32,674 nt of DNA, from assembly GCF_011752065.1 (NCBI RefSeq), contig NZ_JAAIJY010000034.1:1-32674 (forward strand), read 5' to 3'. This DNA is from Actinomyces sp. ZJ308 (GTDB lineage: Bacteria > Actinomycetota > Actinomycetes > Actinomycetales > Actinomycetaceae). Every line of letters starts with the position of its first letter. Position 1 is the stretch's first letter. Shown here in pieces: positions 14,684 through 23,060 of this stretch. A program made the position numbers and the translations under genes. The notes under the pieces are model-generated. The model did no database searches and had not been told where the DNA came from. It worked only from the letters and a program-made list of their open reading frames with translations.

Positions 14684-15160
14684 ATGAGCCGCCGCCCCCA
14701 CCGTCCCCACGAGTCCCGCTCCCTGTCCCGCACCCAGACCCAGGTCCGCTCCCCTCATCCTCACGCCTCCGAGACCGCGCCCCACGCGGCCGCCGACCTC
14801 TACTCGCTGCTGTGCGACGCCATGGTCGCCGGTGACACCAAGGCCATCGACGCCCTGCTCACCGACGACTGCGTCCTGACCCACATGACCGGCTACCCCC
14901 AGCCCAAGATCGAGTGGCTCGGGGACATCGCCACCGGCGCCATGCGCTACCACGCCCACGAGGTGGTCTCCGTCCAGCCCGACACGATCGCCGGCTTCCC
15001 GGTGGTGCGCGGCCGCACCCGCACCACGGCCACCCTGTGGGGCGGACGCGGCACCTGGAACCTCCAGATCGTCGGGTACGTCGTGCCCGACGCCGACCCC
15101 GACACCGAGCACAACCCCACCGGCTTCCGCTTCAGCCGCCTGGACGCCTCCACCTGGTGA
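14684..15160 (+). CDS. Nuclear transport factor 2 (SnoaL-like) family protein
   Basis: 158 residues. After an Arg/Ser/His-rich N-terminal tail of about 33 residues, ADLYSLLCDAMVAGDTKAID and LLTDDCVLTHMTGYPQPKIE form the NTF2-fold start. They are followed by WLGDIATGAMRYHAHEVVSV and the beta-sheet strands GRTRTTATLWGGRGTWNLQI. The fold makes a conical pocket used by ketosteroid isomerases, small enzymes and binding proteins; the function here is unknown. The mRNA is probably leaderless. It is a single gene converging on hrpB. Confidence 0.85.
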   Translation: MSRRPHRPHESRSLSRTQTQVRSPHPHASETAPHAAADLYSLLCDAMVAGDTKAIDALLTDDCVLTHMTGYPQPKIEWLGDIATGAMRYHAHEVVSVQPDTIAGFPVVRGRTRTTATLWGGRGTWNLQIVGYVVPDADPDTEHNPTGFRFSRLDASTW

Positions 15161-15239
15161 GCCGCCGCTGAGCCGGTTGCCCTCGGGGCCGTTGCGAGAG
15201 GAGGCCGTCAGGGGTGCTCCCGGACCGGGTGCCCGGCTC

Positions 15240-15311
15240 GTCGCGGACGCACCTTAGGTCTTGCGGAGCCCAGCAGGGGGCAGTCACCGGCCCCTAAGGC
15301 GCGTCCGCGAC
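15240..15311. repeat. Long inverted repeat between converging genes
   Basis: GTCGCGGACGCACCTTAGG (15240-15258) and CCTAAGGCGCGTCCGCGAC (15293-15311) pair over 19 positions with one mismatch (an A-C or G-T position), around a 34-nt middle. It lies between the ends of the NTF2-like gene and hrpB and may end both transcripts. No T runs flank it. Confidence 0.7.
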
Positions 15312-15331
15312 ACCTGGCAGGCTCTGGCAGG

Positions 15332-18204
15332 CTACCGACGCCGCCCGGTGCCCCGGGTGGCGGGCGCGTTCCACGGGTCCTCGGGCCAGGCGTGCTTGGG
15401 GTAGCGGCCGCGCATCTCGGCGCGCACCTGCGGGTAGCCCTGCTCCCAGAAGGAGGCCAGGTCATCGGTGACCGCCACCGGCCGTCTCGCCGGAGAGAGC
15501 AGGTGCAGCAGCACCGCCACCCGGCCCTGAACGATCCGCGGCGTCGCCGCCCATCCGAAGCACTCCTGGACCCGCACCGCCAGCACCGGCCGACCCGCCC
15601 GCCCGGCATCGGACGAGGTAGTGGACTCCCGGGACCCCGAGGAACCCGGGGCGATCGTGCTGCCGTAGTCCACCCGCACCTGCGAGCCGGAGGGGACCTC
15701 GATCCGCTCGGGCACCAGTTCGTCCAGGCGCGCCGCCTGCGGCCACGGCAGCAGCGCCCGCAGCGCCCCGGCCACGTCCAGCCGCTCCAGGCTGAAGCGC
15801 CGGCTCCCTGAGGCCGATCGAGAGCCCGATCCGGGGCCCGGCTCGGATCTCTCCGCCAGGCTCATGACCGCCGGCGCCAGCCACTCCTCGGCCCGGTCCG
15901 CCAGGGCCGCATCGCTCATATCCGGCCAGGGCTCGCCCAGGTGCTCGTGGAGCAGGGCCAGCCGGGCGCGCAGGTTGCGGGCCTCCTCATCCCATGGCAG
16001 CGCGCCTATGCCCGCACCGGAGCTCTCCGAGCGCACCCGCGCAACGACGGCGTCGGCCACCGCCTGAGGCTCCGGCGCCGGCCCCGGGGCGGCCGCGAGC
16101 ATGATGGCCCCCAGCCGGCGCACGCGCTCGGTGCGCAGGCGCCCGCCGTCCCACACGGTGCGCTCCTCCTGGGTCAGCCAGGAACCGGCCAGCTCCAGGG
16201 CCGTCTCCTCCTCCAGAGGCGCCGCGGCCCGGACCTGTGCGTCCCCGCGGCCGGAGGTGAGGTCGACGCCCGCCACCGCCAACCACTCCGACTCCGCCAG
16301 GCCCGAGCCGGCCGGCAGACGCAGCCCAGTTCCGGCGACGCTCGCGTAGTGCGCCTCCTGCCCCGCCCGGGGCGCCGGTCCCCGACGCCGGGCGATCCAC
16401 TGCGGCTGCGCGGTCCCGGCCACGAGGGCCACCGCGGCCTCCAGGTCGCCCGCCCGGGCGCCGTCAGCTCCCTGCGGGCCGGCCGCTGAGCCGGGTGCGC
16501 CCTGACCGACGCGGTCGGCAGAAGCGGCGGCGCCCGCGACGTCGGGGGTCTCCTCGATGGCGCGCCGGCAGGCCTGCTCCAGTCGGCTCGCCTCCGTCTT
16601 CCACGCCCCCGACCCGGCCCCGCCGCCGCGCACCTGCCGGGCCAGGACCGTCAGGTCCCCGCCCGGCGCCCGCAGGTCGGCGGTCAGCAGCGCCGTGGCC
16701 CGCGCCGAGCGCCGCAGCCCCAGAATCGGCGCCGTCGCCAGCAGGGCCCGGGCCTCGCGCACGCCCGCCGGCAGCCCGGCCACCGCCCGCCCCAGGGGCG
16801 TGACCCCGTCGGCCCCGACCAGCCCCAGGTGCGTCAGCGCCTGACGGGCGGCCGTCATCGCCGCGGCCGGAGGCTCGTCCATCCAGGCCAGTCCCGCGCC
16901 GTCGGGAACGCCCCAGGCGGCCAGCTCCAGAGCCGCACCGATCAGGTCCGCCGACAGGATCTCCGGGGTCGGGGCCAGTGGCGAGCGCGCCCAGTCCGTG
17001 GGCGAGCAGCAGCGGAAGACGACGCCGGGCCCCTCGCGCCCGGCCCGCCCGGCCCGCTGAACCCCGGCCGCCCGCGAGACCCCCACGGTGACCAGGCCGC
17101 TCATGGCCCGGGCCACGTCCAGACGCGGCTCGCGCGCCAGCGTGGAGTCCACCACCACCCGCACCCCGGGCACCGTCAGCGAGGACTCGGCCACGTTCGT
17201 GGCCACTACGACGCGCCGCCGCCCGCCGGGCTCGAGGTCAGGGCCACGTCCTGGGCGCTCGCGGGCAGGCGGCCGTGCAGTGGCAGGACGTCGACGGACT
17301 CGGGGCCCTCGGAAACGGCCCGACGCAGGCGGGCGACGACGTCGTCGACCTCACGGGCGCCGGGCAGGAAGACCAGGACGTCGCCCGCATGCTCGGCCAG
17401 GGCCCGCTCCACGGTGGCGGCGACGTGGGCGAGGAACTCACGCGGCACCCCGCGCGGCCCCAGCCGTCCGCTCCGCCCCGGCGGCGCCCACACCTCCTCG
17501 ATGGGGTGGAGCCGCCCGGGCGCCTCCACCAGCGGCACCGGGCCGTCAGCGCCGCCCTGTGTGCCGCCCAGGACGCGGCGCAGGCGGTCGGCGTCGAGCG
17601 TGGCGGACATGGCCACGAGCGGCAGGTCCTCGCGCAGGGCCGCGCGCGCATCCGTCAGCAGGGCCAGGAGCAGGTCGCTGTCCAGGGAGCGCTCGTGGAC
17701 CTCATCGAGGATGACGGCGTCGACGCCGGACAGCTCCGGGTCGCGCTGGAGCCGGCGCAGGAGGAGCCCGGCGGTGACGACCTCGACCCGGGTGGACGGG
17801 CCGGCGCGCCGCTCCCCGCGCACCGCGTAGCCGACCGTGCCGCCGACCTCCTCACCCAGGAGGGCCGCCAGGCGCCGGGCCGCCGCACGGGCGGCAATAC
17901 GGCGCGGCTGGGTGACGACGACGCGGCCCGGCCCGCGCCCCGGGCCGTTGCCGTCCGATGCCCCGGTGGGCTGGGCCTGGGTGAGGGCATCGGCCACGAG
18001 CGGCGGGACGAGCGTGGTCTTGCCGGTCCCGGGCGGCGCGGTGAGTACCAGGCTTGTGCCCACGCCGTCGGAACCGGGGGAGAGGCGCTCGCGCAGCTCG
18101 GGCAGCACCTCGACCACCGGCAGGTCAGGGGGAGAGGCGAGCAGCGCCCCGATGGGGTCGGTGTGCGGTGGGAGCGTGCGGCCCTGAGGCCCGGTGCGAC
18201 TCAT
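15332..18204 (-). pseudogene. hrpB: ATP-dependent helicase HrpB, split by a one-base frameshift near 17220
   Basis: The first frame (ATG at 18204, 332 residues) has Walker A APPGTGKTT (56-64), the DEVH box ILDEVHERS (165-173) and SATLD (200-204). It runs to LPASAQDVALTSSPAG, then GGAS and a stop at 17206. The next frame continues with the expected RRRVVVATNVAESSLTVPGV, the arginine motif AGVQRAGRAGREGPG and the HrpB C-terminal domain, ending RYPKHAWPEDPW. Adding one base within the GC run at 17212-17227 restores one frame of about 958 codons and the family sequence SPAGRRRVVVATN. HrpB is a DEAH-type RNA helicase of unclear role. Upstream, CACAAT six bases before the ATG suggests a leaderless start. 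Both halves keep intact motifs, so a base-call error or recent mutation is likely. Confidence 0.88.
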
Positions 18205-18282
18205 AGTCCGATTGTGCCCGGTGGGAGTGCGCGCAGAGGCGGGGCGACGTCGGAGCACGTGGAGCGAGCCGAGCAGCAGAAG

Positions 18283-18311
18283 GCCTCCGGTCACCTGGGG
18301 TGGCCGGAGGC
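18283..18311 (-). terminator. Hairpin terminator after the 18379-18747 gene
   Basis: GCCTCCGGTCACC (18283-18295) pairs with GGTGGCCGGAGGC (18299-18311) over 13 positions with one wobble, around a 3-nt loop. It lies about 70 bases past the stop of the minus-strand gene and upstream of hrpB. Confidence 0.65.
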
Positions 18312-18378
18312 GCAGTGGATGGGCAGGGATGATCGGGTGAGTGGTTGTGGCGCCGGTGGCGTCCGGTGCCGGCGGCGG

Positions 18379-18747
18379 TTACTGCACGCCCAGGAGAATT
18401 CCTTGAGCCTGCAGGGCCTGGGTGAGCTTCTCGACGTACTCGCCGTGCGTCTTGACGGACTTGCGCATGCCGATCGCCCCACCGATGAAGGCCGACCCCG
18501 TCGAGGAGAGGTAACGCACCAGGGTCTCGCCCTGGGGGCCGGTCCCGAACTGAAGGTTCTGCGAGAGGTAGAAGTCCTTGCCCATGAGTGCGCCGAAGGC
18601 GATGGACATACCCTTCTTGCCGCGGGAGATCTGGACCGTGTCTCCGGAGAAGGGGGCAACGTTCCAGCCCTCGCGGGTGAAGATGTTCAAGACCGCTGTC
18701 TGGGCCTGGTCGATCGGTGCATTAATGACAAAGGTTCGTTCAGCCAT
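18379..18747 (-). CDS. Small soluble protein (122 aa), unrecognised
   Basis: It starts MAERTFVINAPIDQAQTAVL, with alternating strands and helices (NIFTREGWNVAPFSGDTVQI, SRGKKGMSIAFGALMGKDFY, LSQNLQFGTGPQGETLVRYL) and a C-terminal helix, HGEYVEKLTQALQAQG. The first line resembles the start of SRPBCC-type lipid-binding folds, but this is weak. There is no signal peptide, though SAFIGGAIGM is mildly hydrophobic. TAGTAT lies exactly six bases before the ATG, so the mRNA is probably leaderless. It diverges from the XRE regulator pair, sharing a 160-bp region with possible operators. Confidence 0.8.
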   Translation of the reverse strand: MAERTFVINAPIDQAQTAVLNIFTREGWNVAPFSGDTVQISRGKKGMSIAFGALMGKDFYLSQNLQFGTGPQGETLVRYLSSTGSAFIGGAIGMRKSVKTHGEYVEKLTQALQAQGILLGVQ

Positions 18748-18753
18748 GGATGG

Positions 18754-18759
18754 ATACTA
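18754..18759 (-). promoter_or_regulatory. -10 element TAGTAT for a leaderless mRNA
   Basis: TAGTAT (minus strand) ends six bases before the ATG at 18747, with no Shine-Dalgarno sequence between. Confidence 0.6.
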
Positions 18760-18814
18760 AATGACAATCTTTCTCCTTGCACATTACGTCCAATAAAGCC
18801 GTCATGTGAAGCAG

Positions 18815-18858
18815 GCTTGACATGATGGACTCTGTCAAGCACGCTAGACATGTCAAGC
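18815..18858. promoter_or_regulatory. Three operator-like half-sites at 18-bp steps
   Basis: GCTTGACA (18815-18822), TGTCAAGC (18833-18840) and TGTCAAGC (18851-18858) start exactly 18 bp apart. The first is the reverse complement of the other two. A weaker related sequence, ACATGACA, follows at 18861-18868. The stretch lies just upstream of the XRE regulator gene. The TTGACA inside the first site could double as a -35 box. Confidence 0.5.
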
Positions 18859-18908
18859 AAACATGACACCCTCTTGCGGGGTGAGCGACTGCTCAAGGGA
18901 TGATCGCC

Positions 18909-19097
18909 ATGGATAACGACGTGCGCAGCCTGCGCGAGGCGCGCGGTCTGACCCAGGCCCAGCTCGGCGCCGCCCTGGGCGTGTCCAGGCAGAGCGTCAA
19001 CTCCATCGAGAAGGGCAAGTACGACCCCTCCCTTCCACTGGCCATCGCCATCGCCCGCTACTTCGAGACCACCGTCGAGGAGATCTTCCATGTCTGA
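18909..19097 (+). CDS. XRE-family helix-turn-helix regulator
   Basis: 62 residues: DNDVRSLREARGLTQAQLGA then ALGVSRQSVNSIEKGKYDPS form a complete Cro/CI-type five-helix domain, and the tail IARYFETTVEEIFHV is typical of the short YgzD/YozG-like repressors. It binds DNA as a dimer. AAGGGA eight bases upstream supports the ATG at 18909 over the one at 18900. Its end overlaps the next gene by eight bases. Such mini-regulators are usually paired with a membrane protein, as here. The repeated TGTCAAGC sites upstream suggest it represses its own operon. Confidence 0.92.
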   Translation: MDNDVRSLREARGLTQAQLGAALGVSRQSVNSIEKGKYDPSLPLAIAIARYFETTVEEIFHV

Positions 19098-19593
19098 GTC
19101 AGATCCCGTTTCTCCCGCCTCCGCCGCTTCGTCTGCGGGCTCGTCCTCCTCCGCTCCGACGTCGAAGGCCGGCAAGGGCCACACGGCCACCGTGCTGTGG
19201 TCACCCGCGGGTAGAGGCATGACGCGCGTCGTCGCCGTCGTCATCGTCCTGTGGGTGGCGGCTGTGACGATCCCGATGAATAACCACTTCCTCTATGGCG
19301 CCGCCAGCGGGGCATCGGCCATGATGCTGGTCTTCGTCGCCCTGCTCCTCGCCAAGAGGCGCGGATACGACACCTTCTTCGTCCGGGAGCTTGAGAAGCG
19401 GGAGGACGAGCGGGACAGGGCCGCCTCGCGGCGGGCCTGTGCCCTGGTCGGCGTCGTCGGATTATTCGGAAACCTCGTTGCTGCCACAGTGGGCGCTTTT
19501 GGAGGCCCGATGATGCCGGCCGTTGCCATCGTCATATGGATCCAGGTCATCTGCCTCTTCGGCGGGAACATCTACTTCAACCGCACCATGTAG
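19090..19593 (+). CDS. Membrane protein paired with the XRE regulator
   Basis: 167 residues. A Ser/Ala-rich N-terminal tail (about 30 residues) is followed by four hydrophobic segments: VVAVVIVLWVAAVTIPM, GASAMMLVFVALLLAKR, ALVGVVGLFGNLVAATVGAF and MPAVAIVIWIQVICLFGGNI. A charged cytoplasmic loop, RELEKREDERDRAASRR, lies in the middle. The arrangement resembles DUF2178-type membrane proteins, which commonly sit behind short XRE regulators. It is translationally coupled to the regulator by an 8-bp overlap. The function of the pair is unknown; the regulator may sense or control this protein's level. Confidence 0.85.
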   Translation: MSESDPVSPASAASSAGSSSSAPTSKAGKGHTATVLWSPAGRGMTRVVAVVIVLWVAAVTIPMNNHFLYGAASGASAMMLVFVALLLAKRRGYDTFFVRELEKREDERDRAASRRACALVGVVGLFGNLVAATVGAFGGPMMPAVAIVIWIQVICLFGGNIYFNRTM

Positions 19594-19631
19594 ACCGGGC
19601 AGGCCGGGGCGGGCCGCAGTGAGGTCTTGTG

Positions 19632-19720
19632 GCGAACGCGCGCTGAGGCGTCGGTGCGTTCGTAGGGTAGGTCGCGCGTTCGTACCCTCTACCCCTCGAA
19701 CGCGCGGCCTACGGTACGAC
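19632..19720. repeat. Palindromic intergenic element with CGTTCG/CGAACG sites at 20-bp steps
   Basis: CGAACG at 19633-19638, CGTTCG at 19657-19662 and 19677-19682, and CGAACG at 19697-19702 have centres 24, 20 and 20 bp apart. The inner pair forms GCGCGTTCG and CGAACGCGC arms. GTAGGGTAGG and CCTACGGTAC segments add further weak symmetry. It occupies most of the 306-bp gap before the phosphorylase-like gene. TAGACT (19814-19819) further on may be that gene's -10 box. Confidence 0.6.
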
Positions 19721-19899
19721 CACGACGGGGCGTGTGCCTTGAGGTGGTTGCTCGGAGCCTGCCGCCCCTCTCGCGAGCTGGACCGGGCGGCGGCACGCCC
19801 CGGCGACTTCGCGTAGACTTCGCCCCACCCTGGCAGGCGCCCAACGCCGGCCATCGTCCCCGCCCTACCGCCCGCCCCGGGCCCACCCGAGGAGAAGCC

Positions 19900-20733
19900 A
19901 TGGCACAGCAGCCCGCCCCACCAGGAACCTGGGACGAGGACCCCGACGGCGCCTCCATCCTCCTGGCCACGGGCCGTGCCCGCCACGACCTCCTCATCAT
20001 CGCCGAACCCGCCTTTCTGCGCGACCTCGACCAGGCCTGGGGCCGCCCCGCCGCCCGCGTGCGCCTGTCCTTCCTCCCCGGCGTCCACGCCCCGGGCGCC
20101 CCCGGCCAGGAGGACGCCCTGATGTCCTACGAGCGCGGCGGCCTCGGCGTCCTCGTCGCCCGCGGCCGCACCAGCCTGTTCGAGGGCGAGTCCGCCCGCA
20201 GTACGACGGCGCTGGCCCGGATCGCCAGCGGCGCCCGTCTGCGCGCCGCCCTGCTCATCACCCGCGCCACCCCGCTGGCCGGCTCCGGCGGCGCGTCGAG
20301 TGCAGGAGCCGGGGGCGCGGCTCCCGGCCAGGTGCGCGTCGTGGCCGACCACCTCAATCTCTCCGGCGGCCCCCTCTTCCCGGCCACCGGCATGGTCTCG
20401 GCGAGTTGGGACGCGACCCTCGCCGAGCGTCTGGGGCGCCTGCGGGGCGTGAGCGGCAGCGCCGTCGTCGCCCTCGTCCCCGGCCCGCTGCGCCCGAGCC
20501 CGGCCGAGTCCCGGGTCCTGGCCGCCATGGGGGCCGAGGCCGCCGTCACCGACTCCGTCGCCGAGGCCATGGCCCTGGCCTCCCGGGGCGTGTCCGTCTC
20601 GGCCCTGACCTACCTCGACGCCCCTGCCGCCGGCGGGAACCTCGGGCAGGCCCAGCTCTCCCTGCGTCAGGCCTCCGGCGTCACCCTGGCCGCCGTCGAG
20701 GAGGTCCTCAGAAGCCTGCAGGCTGGCGCCTGA
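19900..20733 (+). CDS. Purine nucleoside phosphorylase-like protein
   Basis: 277 residues. The ATG follows GAGGAGAAGCC. Fold markers of the trimeric purine nucleoside phosphorylase group are seen in weakened form: YERGGLGVLVARGRTSLFEG near the N-terminus (the phosphate and ribose region), VVADHLNLSGGPLFPATGMV (the DHLN motif) and AVTDSVAEAMALASRGVSVS near the C-terminus. Several usual catalytic positions are not obvious, so it may be a divergent paralogue rather than an active enzyme. There is a 67-bp gap to the amidotransferase, which has its own leaderless promoter. Confidence 0.7.
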   Translation: MAQQPAPPGTWDEDPDGASILLATGRARHDLLIIAEPAFLRDLDQAWGRPAARVRLSFLPGVHAPGAPGQEDALMSYERGGLGVLVARGRTSLFEGESARSTTALARIASGARLRAALLITRATPLAGSGGASSAGAGGAAPGQVRVVADHLNLSGGPLFPATGMVSASWDATLAERLGRLRGVSGSAVVALVPGPLRPSPAESRVLAAMGAEAAVTDSVAEAMALASRGVSVSALTYLDAPAAGGNLGQAQLSLRQASGVTLAAVEEVLRSLQAGA

Positions 20734-20788
20734 ACGTGATTCTGGGAACGGCGTGAGAAACGATGCTGCCCCGCCTGCCGGCCCCCGC

Positions 20789-20794
20789 TAAGGT
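20789..20794 (+). promoter_or_regulatory. -10 element TAAGGT for a leaderless mRNA
   Basis: TAAGGT fits TANNNT and ends six bases before the GTG at 20801, with no Shine-Dalgarno sequence between. Confidence 0.6.
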
Positions 20795-20800
20795 CATCCC

Positions 20801-21535
20801 GTGAAACCCTTCCTCTTCCTGGCCACCCGCAGCGACGACGAGCCCGCCGACGCCGAGTACGAGGCATTCCTCAAGCGCACCGGCCTGGACGAGTCCACGC
20901 TCGTCCGACTGCGTCTGGAGTCCCGGCCGCTGCCGCAGATCGATCTGGACGACTGGTCCGGCATCCTCGTGGGCGGCTCTCCCTTCAACGCCTCCACCCC
21001 GCCGGAGAGGAAGTCCGACACCCAGAAGCGGGTCGAGGCCGAGCTCTCCGGCCTGCTCGACCGCATGGTCGAGACCGACTTCCCCTTCTTCGGCGCCTGC
21101 TACGGCGTGGGCACGCTCGCCTGCCACCAGGGCGCCGTCGTCGACACGACCTACGGCGAGGCCGTCACCGCCCCCGAGGTCACCCTCACCGAGGCCGGCC
21201 TGGCCGACCCGATCTGCGCGGGCGTCCCGAAGGTCTTCCAGGCCTTCGTCGCCCACAAGGAGGCGGTCACGACGCTGCCGTCCCACGCCGTCGTCCTGGG
21301 GACCGGCGAGGCCTGCCCGGTGCAGATGTTCCGCATCAAGAACAACCTCTACGCCACCCAGTTCCACCCCGAGCTCGACGGCGACTACCTCGCCCACCGG
21401 CTCGGCTTCTACTCCGGCCACGGCTACTTCGCCGACGACGAGCTCGCCGAGCTCCAGGCCCGGGTGCGCCTCGACGACGTCTCGGATTCCTGGAAGCTCC
21501 TGGCCAACTTCGTCTCCGTCCACGCCCGCGACTGA
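20801..21535 (+). CDS. Class I glutamine amidotransferase
   Basis: 244 residues. The nucleophile Cys100 is in FFGACYGVG and the catalytic pair His189 and Glu191 in YATQFHPELDGD, so the triad is complete. The oxyanion-site region GILVGGSPFNAS (residues 54-65) is typical of stand-alone GMP-synthase-like amidotransferases. Such proteins release ammonia from glutamine or related gamma-glutamyl compounds. No partner synthetase is nearby, so the acceptor is unknown. It starts at GTG with a leaderless-type promoter. A GC hairpin follows at 21549-21566. Confidence 0.93.
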   Translation: MKPFLFLATRSDDEPADAEYEAFLKRTGLDESTLVRLRLESRPLPQIDLDDWSGILVGGSPFNASTPPERKSDTQKRVEAELSGLLDRMVETDFPFFGACYGVGTLACHQGAVVDTTYGEAVTAPEVTLTEAGLADPICAGVPKVFQAFVAHKEAVTTLPSHAVVLGTGEACPVQMFRIKNNLYATQFHPELDGDYLAHRLGFYSGHGYFADDELAELQARVRLDDVSDSWKLLANFVSVHARD

Positions 21536-21548
21536 CTTTCGCCGGGCG

Positions 21549-21566
21549 GCCGGGGCGGGCCCCGGC
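21549..21566 (+). terminator. Short GC hairpin after the amidotransferase gene
   Basis: GCCGGGG (21549-21555) and CCCCGGC (21560-21566) pair perfectly around a 4-nt loop 14 bases past the stop codon. There is no T run. Confidence 0.5.
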
Positions 21567-21584
21567 TCCAGGAGCGTATCCGGC

Positions 21585-21699
21585 GCACTCCACGAGGTTC
21601 GGGATGTACTGGCCAGGAGCTGACCGCACTGCACGAGATCCCGCCTCTCGTGGAGTACACCCGAGTCCGGGCCCGTAGCACCCGGACCTCGTGCAGTAC
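21585..21699. repeat. Periodic palindromic intergenic element, ACTGCACGAG type, copy 2 (3+3 half-sites)
   Basis: Half-sites start at offsets 0, 21 and 41 (GCACTCCACGAG, GTACTGGCCAGG, GCACTGCACGAG). Inverted ones end at offsets 73, 93 and 114 (read inward: GTACTCCACGAG, CTACGGGCCCGG, GTACTGCACGAG). Length and every offset equal those of the copy at 14358-14472, while many bases differ. It lies between the amidotransferase terminator and the start of the OYE-family gene. Confidence 0.8.
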
Positions 21700-21777
21700 G
21701 GCAGGTGAGAAAGCGGCGTGGTAGCGTCCCCGCGGCAAAAGGTCAAAGTACTTCGACGCTTCGACGAAAGGATGCCG

Positions 21778-23034
21778 ATGCCCGCCTCGAACTCCGTCCT
21801 CGCCGAGCCGCTCACCCTGCCCTGCGGCGTCACCGTGAAGAATCGCTTCTTCAAGGCGCCCATGCACGAGGCCCTGGGAACCCCCGAGCTGGGGCCCTCG
21901 CAGGACATCGTGGACCTCTACGGGCGCTGGGCCGACGGCGGCGCCGGGATCCTCGTGACCGGCAACGTCGCGGTCGACTCCCGACACCTGGGAGAGCCGG
22001 GCAACATCGTCGTCGAGGACGAGTCCCACCTGGACATGCTGCGGCGCTGGGCCCAGGCGGGAACCGCCCATGGCACCCAGCTGTGGATGCAGATCAACCA
22101 CCCCGGCAGGCAGTCGCCCCGTTCAGTCAACCGCCACCCGGTCGCCCCCAGCGAGATTCCCAGCGCCGGCGACTACGGGCAGTTCTTCGCACCGCCCAGG
22201 GAGCTCAGCCGCGAGGAGATCGGTGACATCGTGCGCCGCTTCGTCACCACCGCCCGTATCGCCAAGAAGGCGGGCTTCACCGGCGTCGAGATCCACGCCG
22301 CCCACGGTTACCTCATCAGCCAGTTCCTCTCCCCGGTGGACAACCACCGCACCGACGAGTACGGCGGTTCCCTTCAGGGGCGCATGCGCTTCCTCGTGGA
22401 GGTCTACCAGGGCATGCGGGAGACGCTGGGGCCGGACTTCCCCATCGCCGTCAAGCTCAACTCCTCCGACGGCGAGCCCGGCGGCATGACCCAGGAGGAG
22501 TCGCTGCTGATCGCGGCCCGCCTGTGCGAGCTCGGCGTGGACGTCCTGGAGGTCTCCGGCGGCACCTACCGCAAACCGGTCTTCGAGGAGGCCGACAGCG
22601 GCGTGGAGGACCACCGTCGCGGTGTCTACTTCGCCGACTACGCTCGCCGCCTCAAGGAGCTCGTCTCCATGCCGGTCGCGCTCACCGGCGGATTCCGCTC
22701 GGCATCGGAGATGGAGGAGGCCGTCACCGAGGGGCTGACCGACCTCGTGGGGATCGGGCGGCCCCTGGCCCTCATGCCGGACCTGCCGCAGCGCATTCTC
22801 GACGGCGCCGGCCGACGTCGGATCGACCTTCCCCGCGTCTCCACGCGCGTCAAGGCACTGGATGAGAGGCTCGGCAGCGTCCTGGTCATCGGCTGGTACG
22901 AGATGCAGATGCACCGGCTCGCCCAGGGCCGGTACGCCTCCGCCCACGGCAACGGGCTCGCGGCACTCGCCTTCACGCTGCGCCGCCACGGTCCTGGGGC
23001 GCTCATGCCCCGCCGGGTGGGGCGTCGTGGCTGA
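21778..23034 (+). CDS. NADH:flavin oxidoreductase, Old Yellow Enzyme family
   Basis: 418 residues. FMN-dependent reduction of activated C=C bonds by NAD(P)H in the cytosol is the family reaction. Visible motifs: QLWMQINHPGRQ (101-112), the substrate-binding GVEIHAAHGYLISQFLSP (169-186; His173, His176), and NHRTDEYGGSLQGRMRF. The phosphate-binding MPVALTGGFRSA and LVGIGRPLALMPDLP follow. The iron-sulphur C-terminal half of the longer dienoyl-CoA reductases is absent. AAAGG six to seven bases before the ATG at 21778 supports this start over the in-frame ATG at 21772. It is a single gene ending about 25 bp from the end of the converging secreted-protein gene. Confidence 0.95.
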   Translation: MPASNSVLAEPLTLPCGVTVKNRFFKAPMHEALGTPELGPSQDIVDLYGRWADGGAGILVTGNVAVDSRHLGEPGNIVVEDESHLDMLRRWAQAGTAHGTQLWMQINHPGRQSPRSVNRHPVAPSEIPSAGDYGQFFAPPRELSREEIGDIVRRFVTTARIAKKAGFTGVEIHAAHGYLISQFLSPVDNHRTDEYGGSLQGRMRFLVEVYQGMRETLGPDFPIAVKLNSSDGEPGGMTQEESLLIAARLCELGVDVLEVSGGTYRKPVFEEADSGVEDHRRGVYFADYARRLKELVSMPVALTGGFRSASEMEEAVTEGLTDLVGIGRPLALMPDLPQRILDGAGRRRIDLPRVSTRVKALDERLGSVLVIGWYEMQMHRLAQGRYASAHGNGLAALAFTLRRHGPGALMPRRVGRRG

Positions 23035-23060
23035 CGACGGCCTTCGATGCTGCGGTCGGT

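Noticed and set aside
17206..17245. Programmed frameshifting in hrpB
   Set aside because: There is no typical slippery heptamer or obvious downstream stimulatory structure, and HrpB is normally a single frame. Error or mutation is simpler.
17275..18825. 516-codon plus-strand open frame opposite hrpB
   Set aside because: Its sequence is low-complexity antisense, while the minus strand encodes recognisable helicase motifs.
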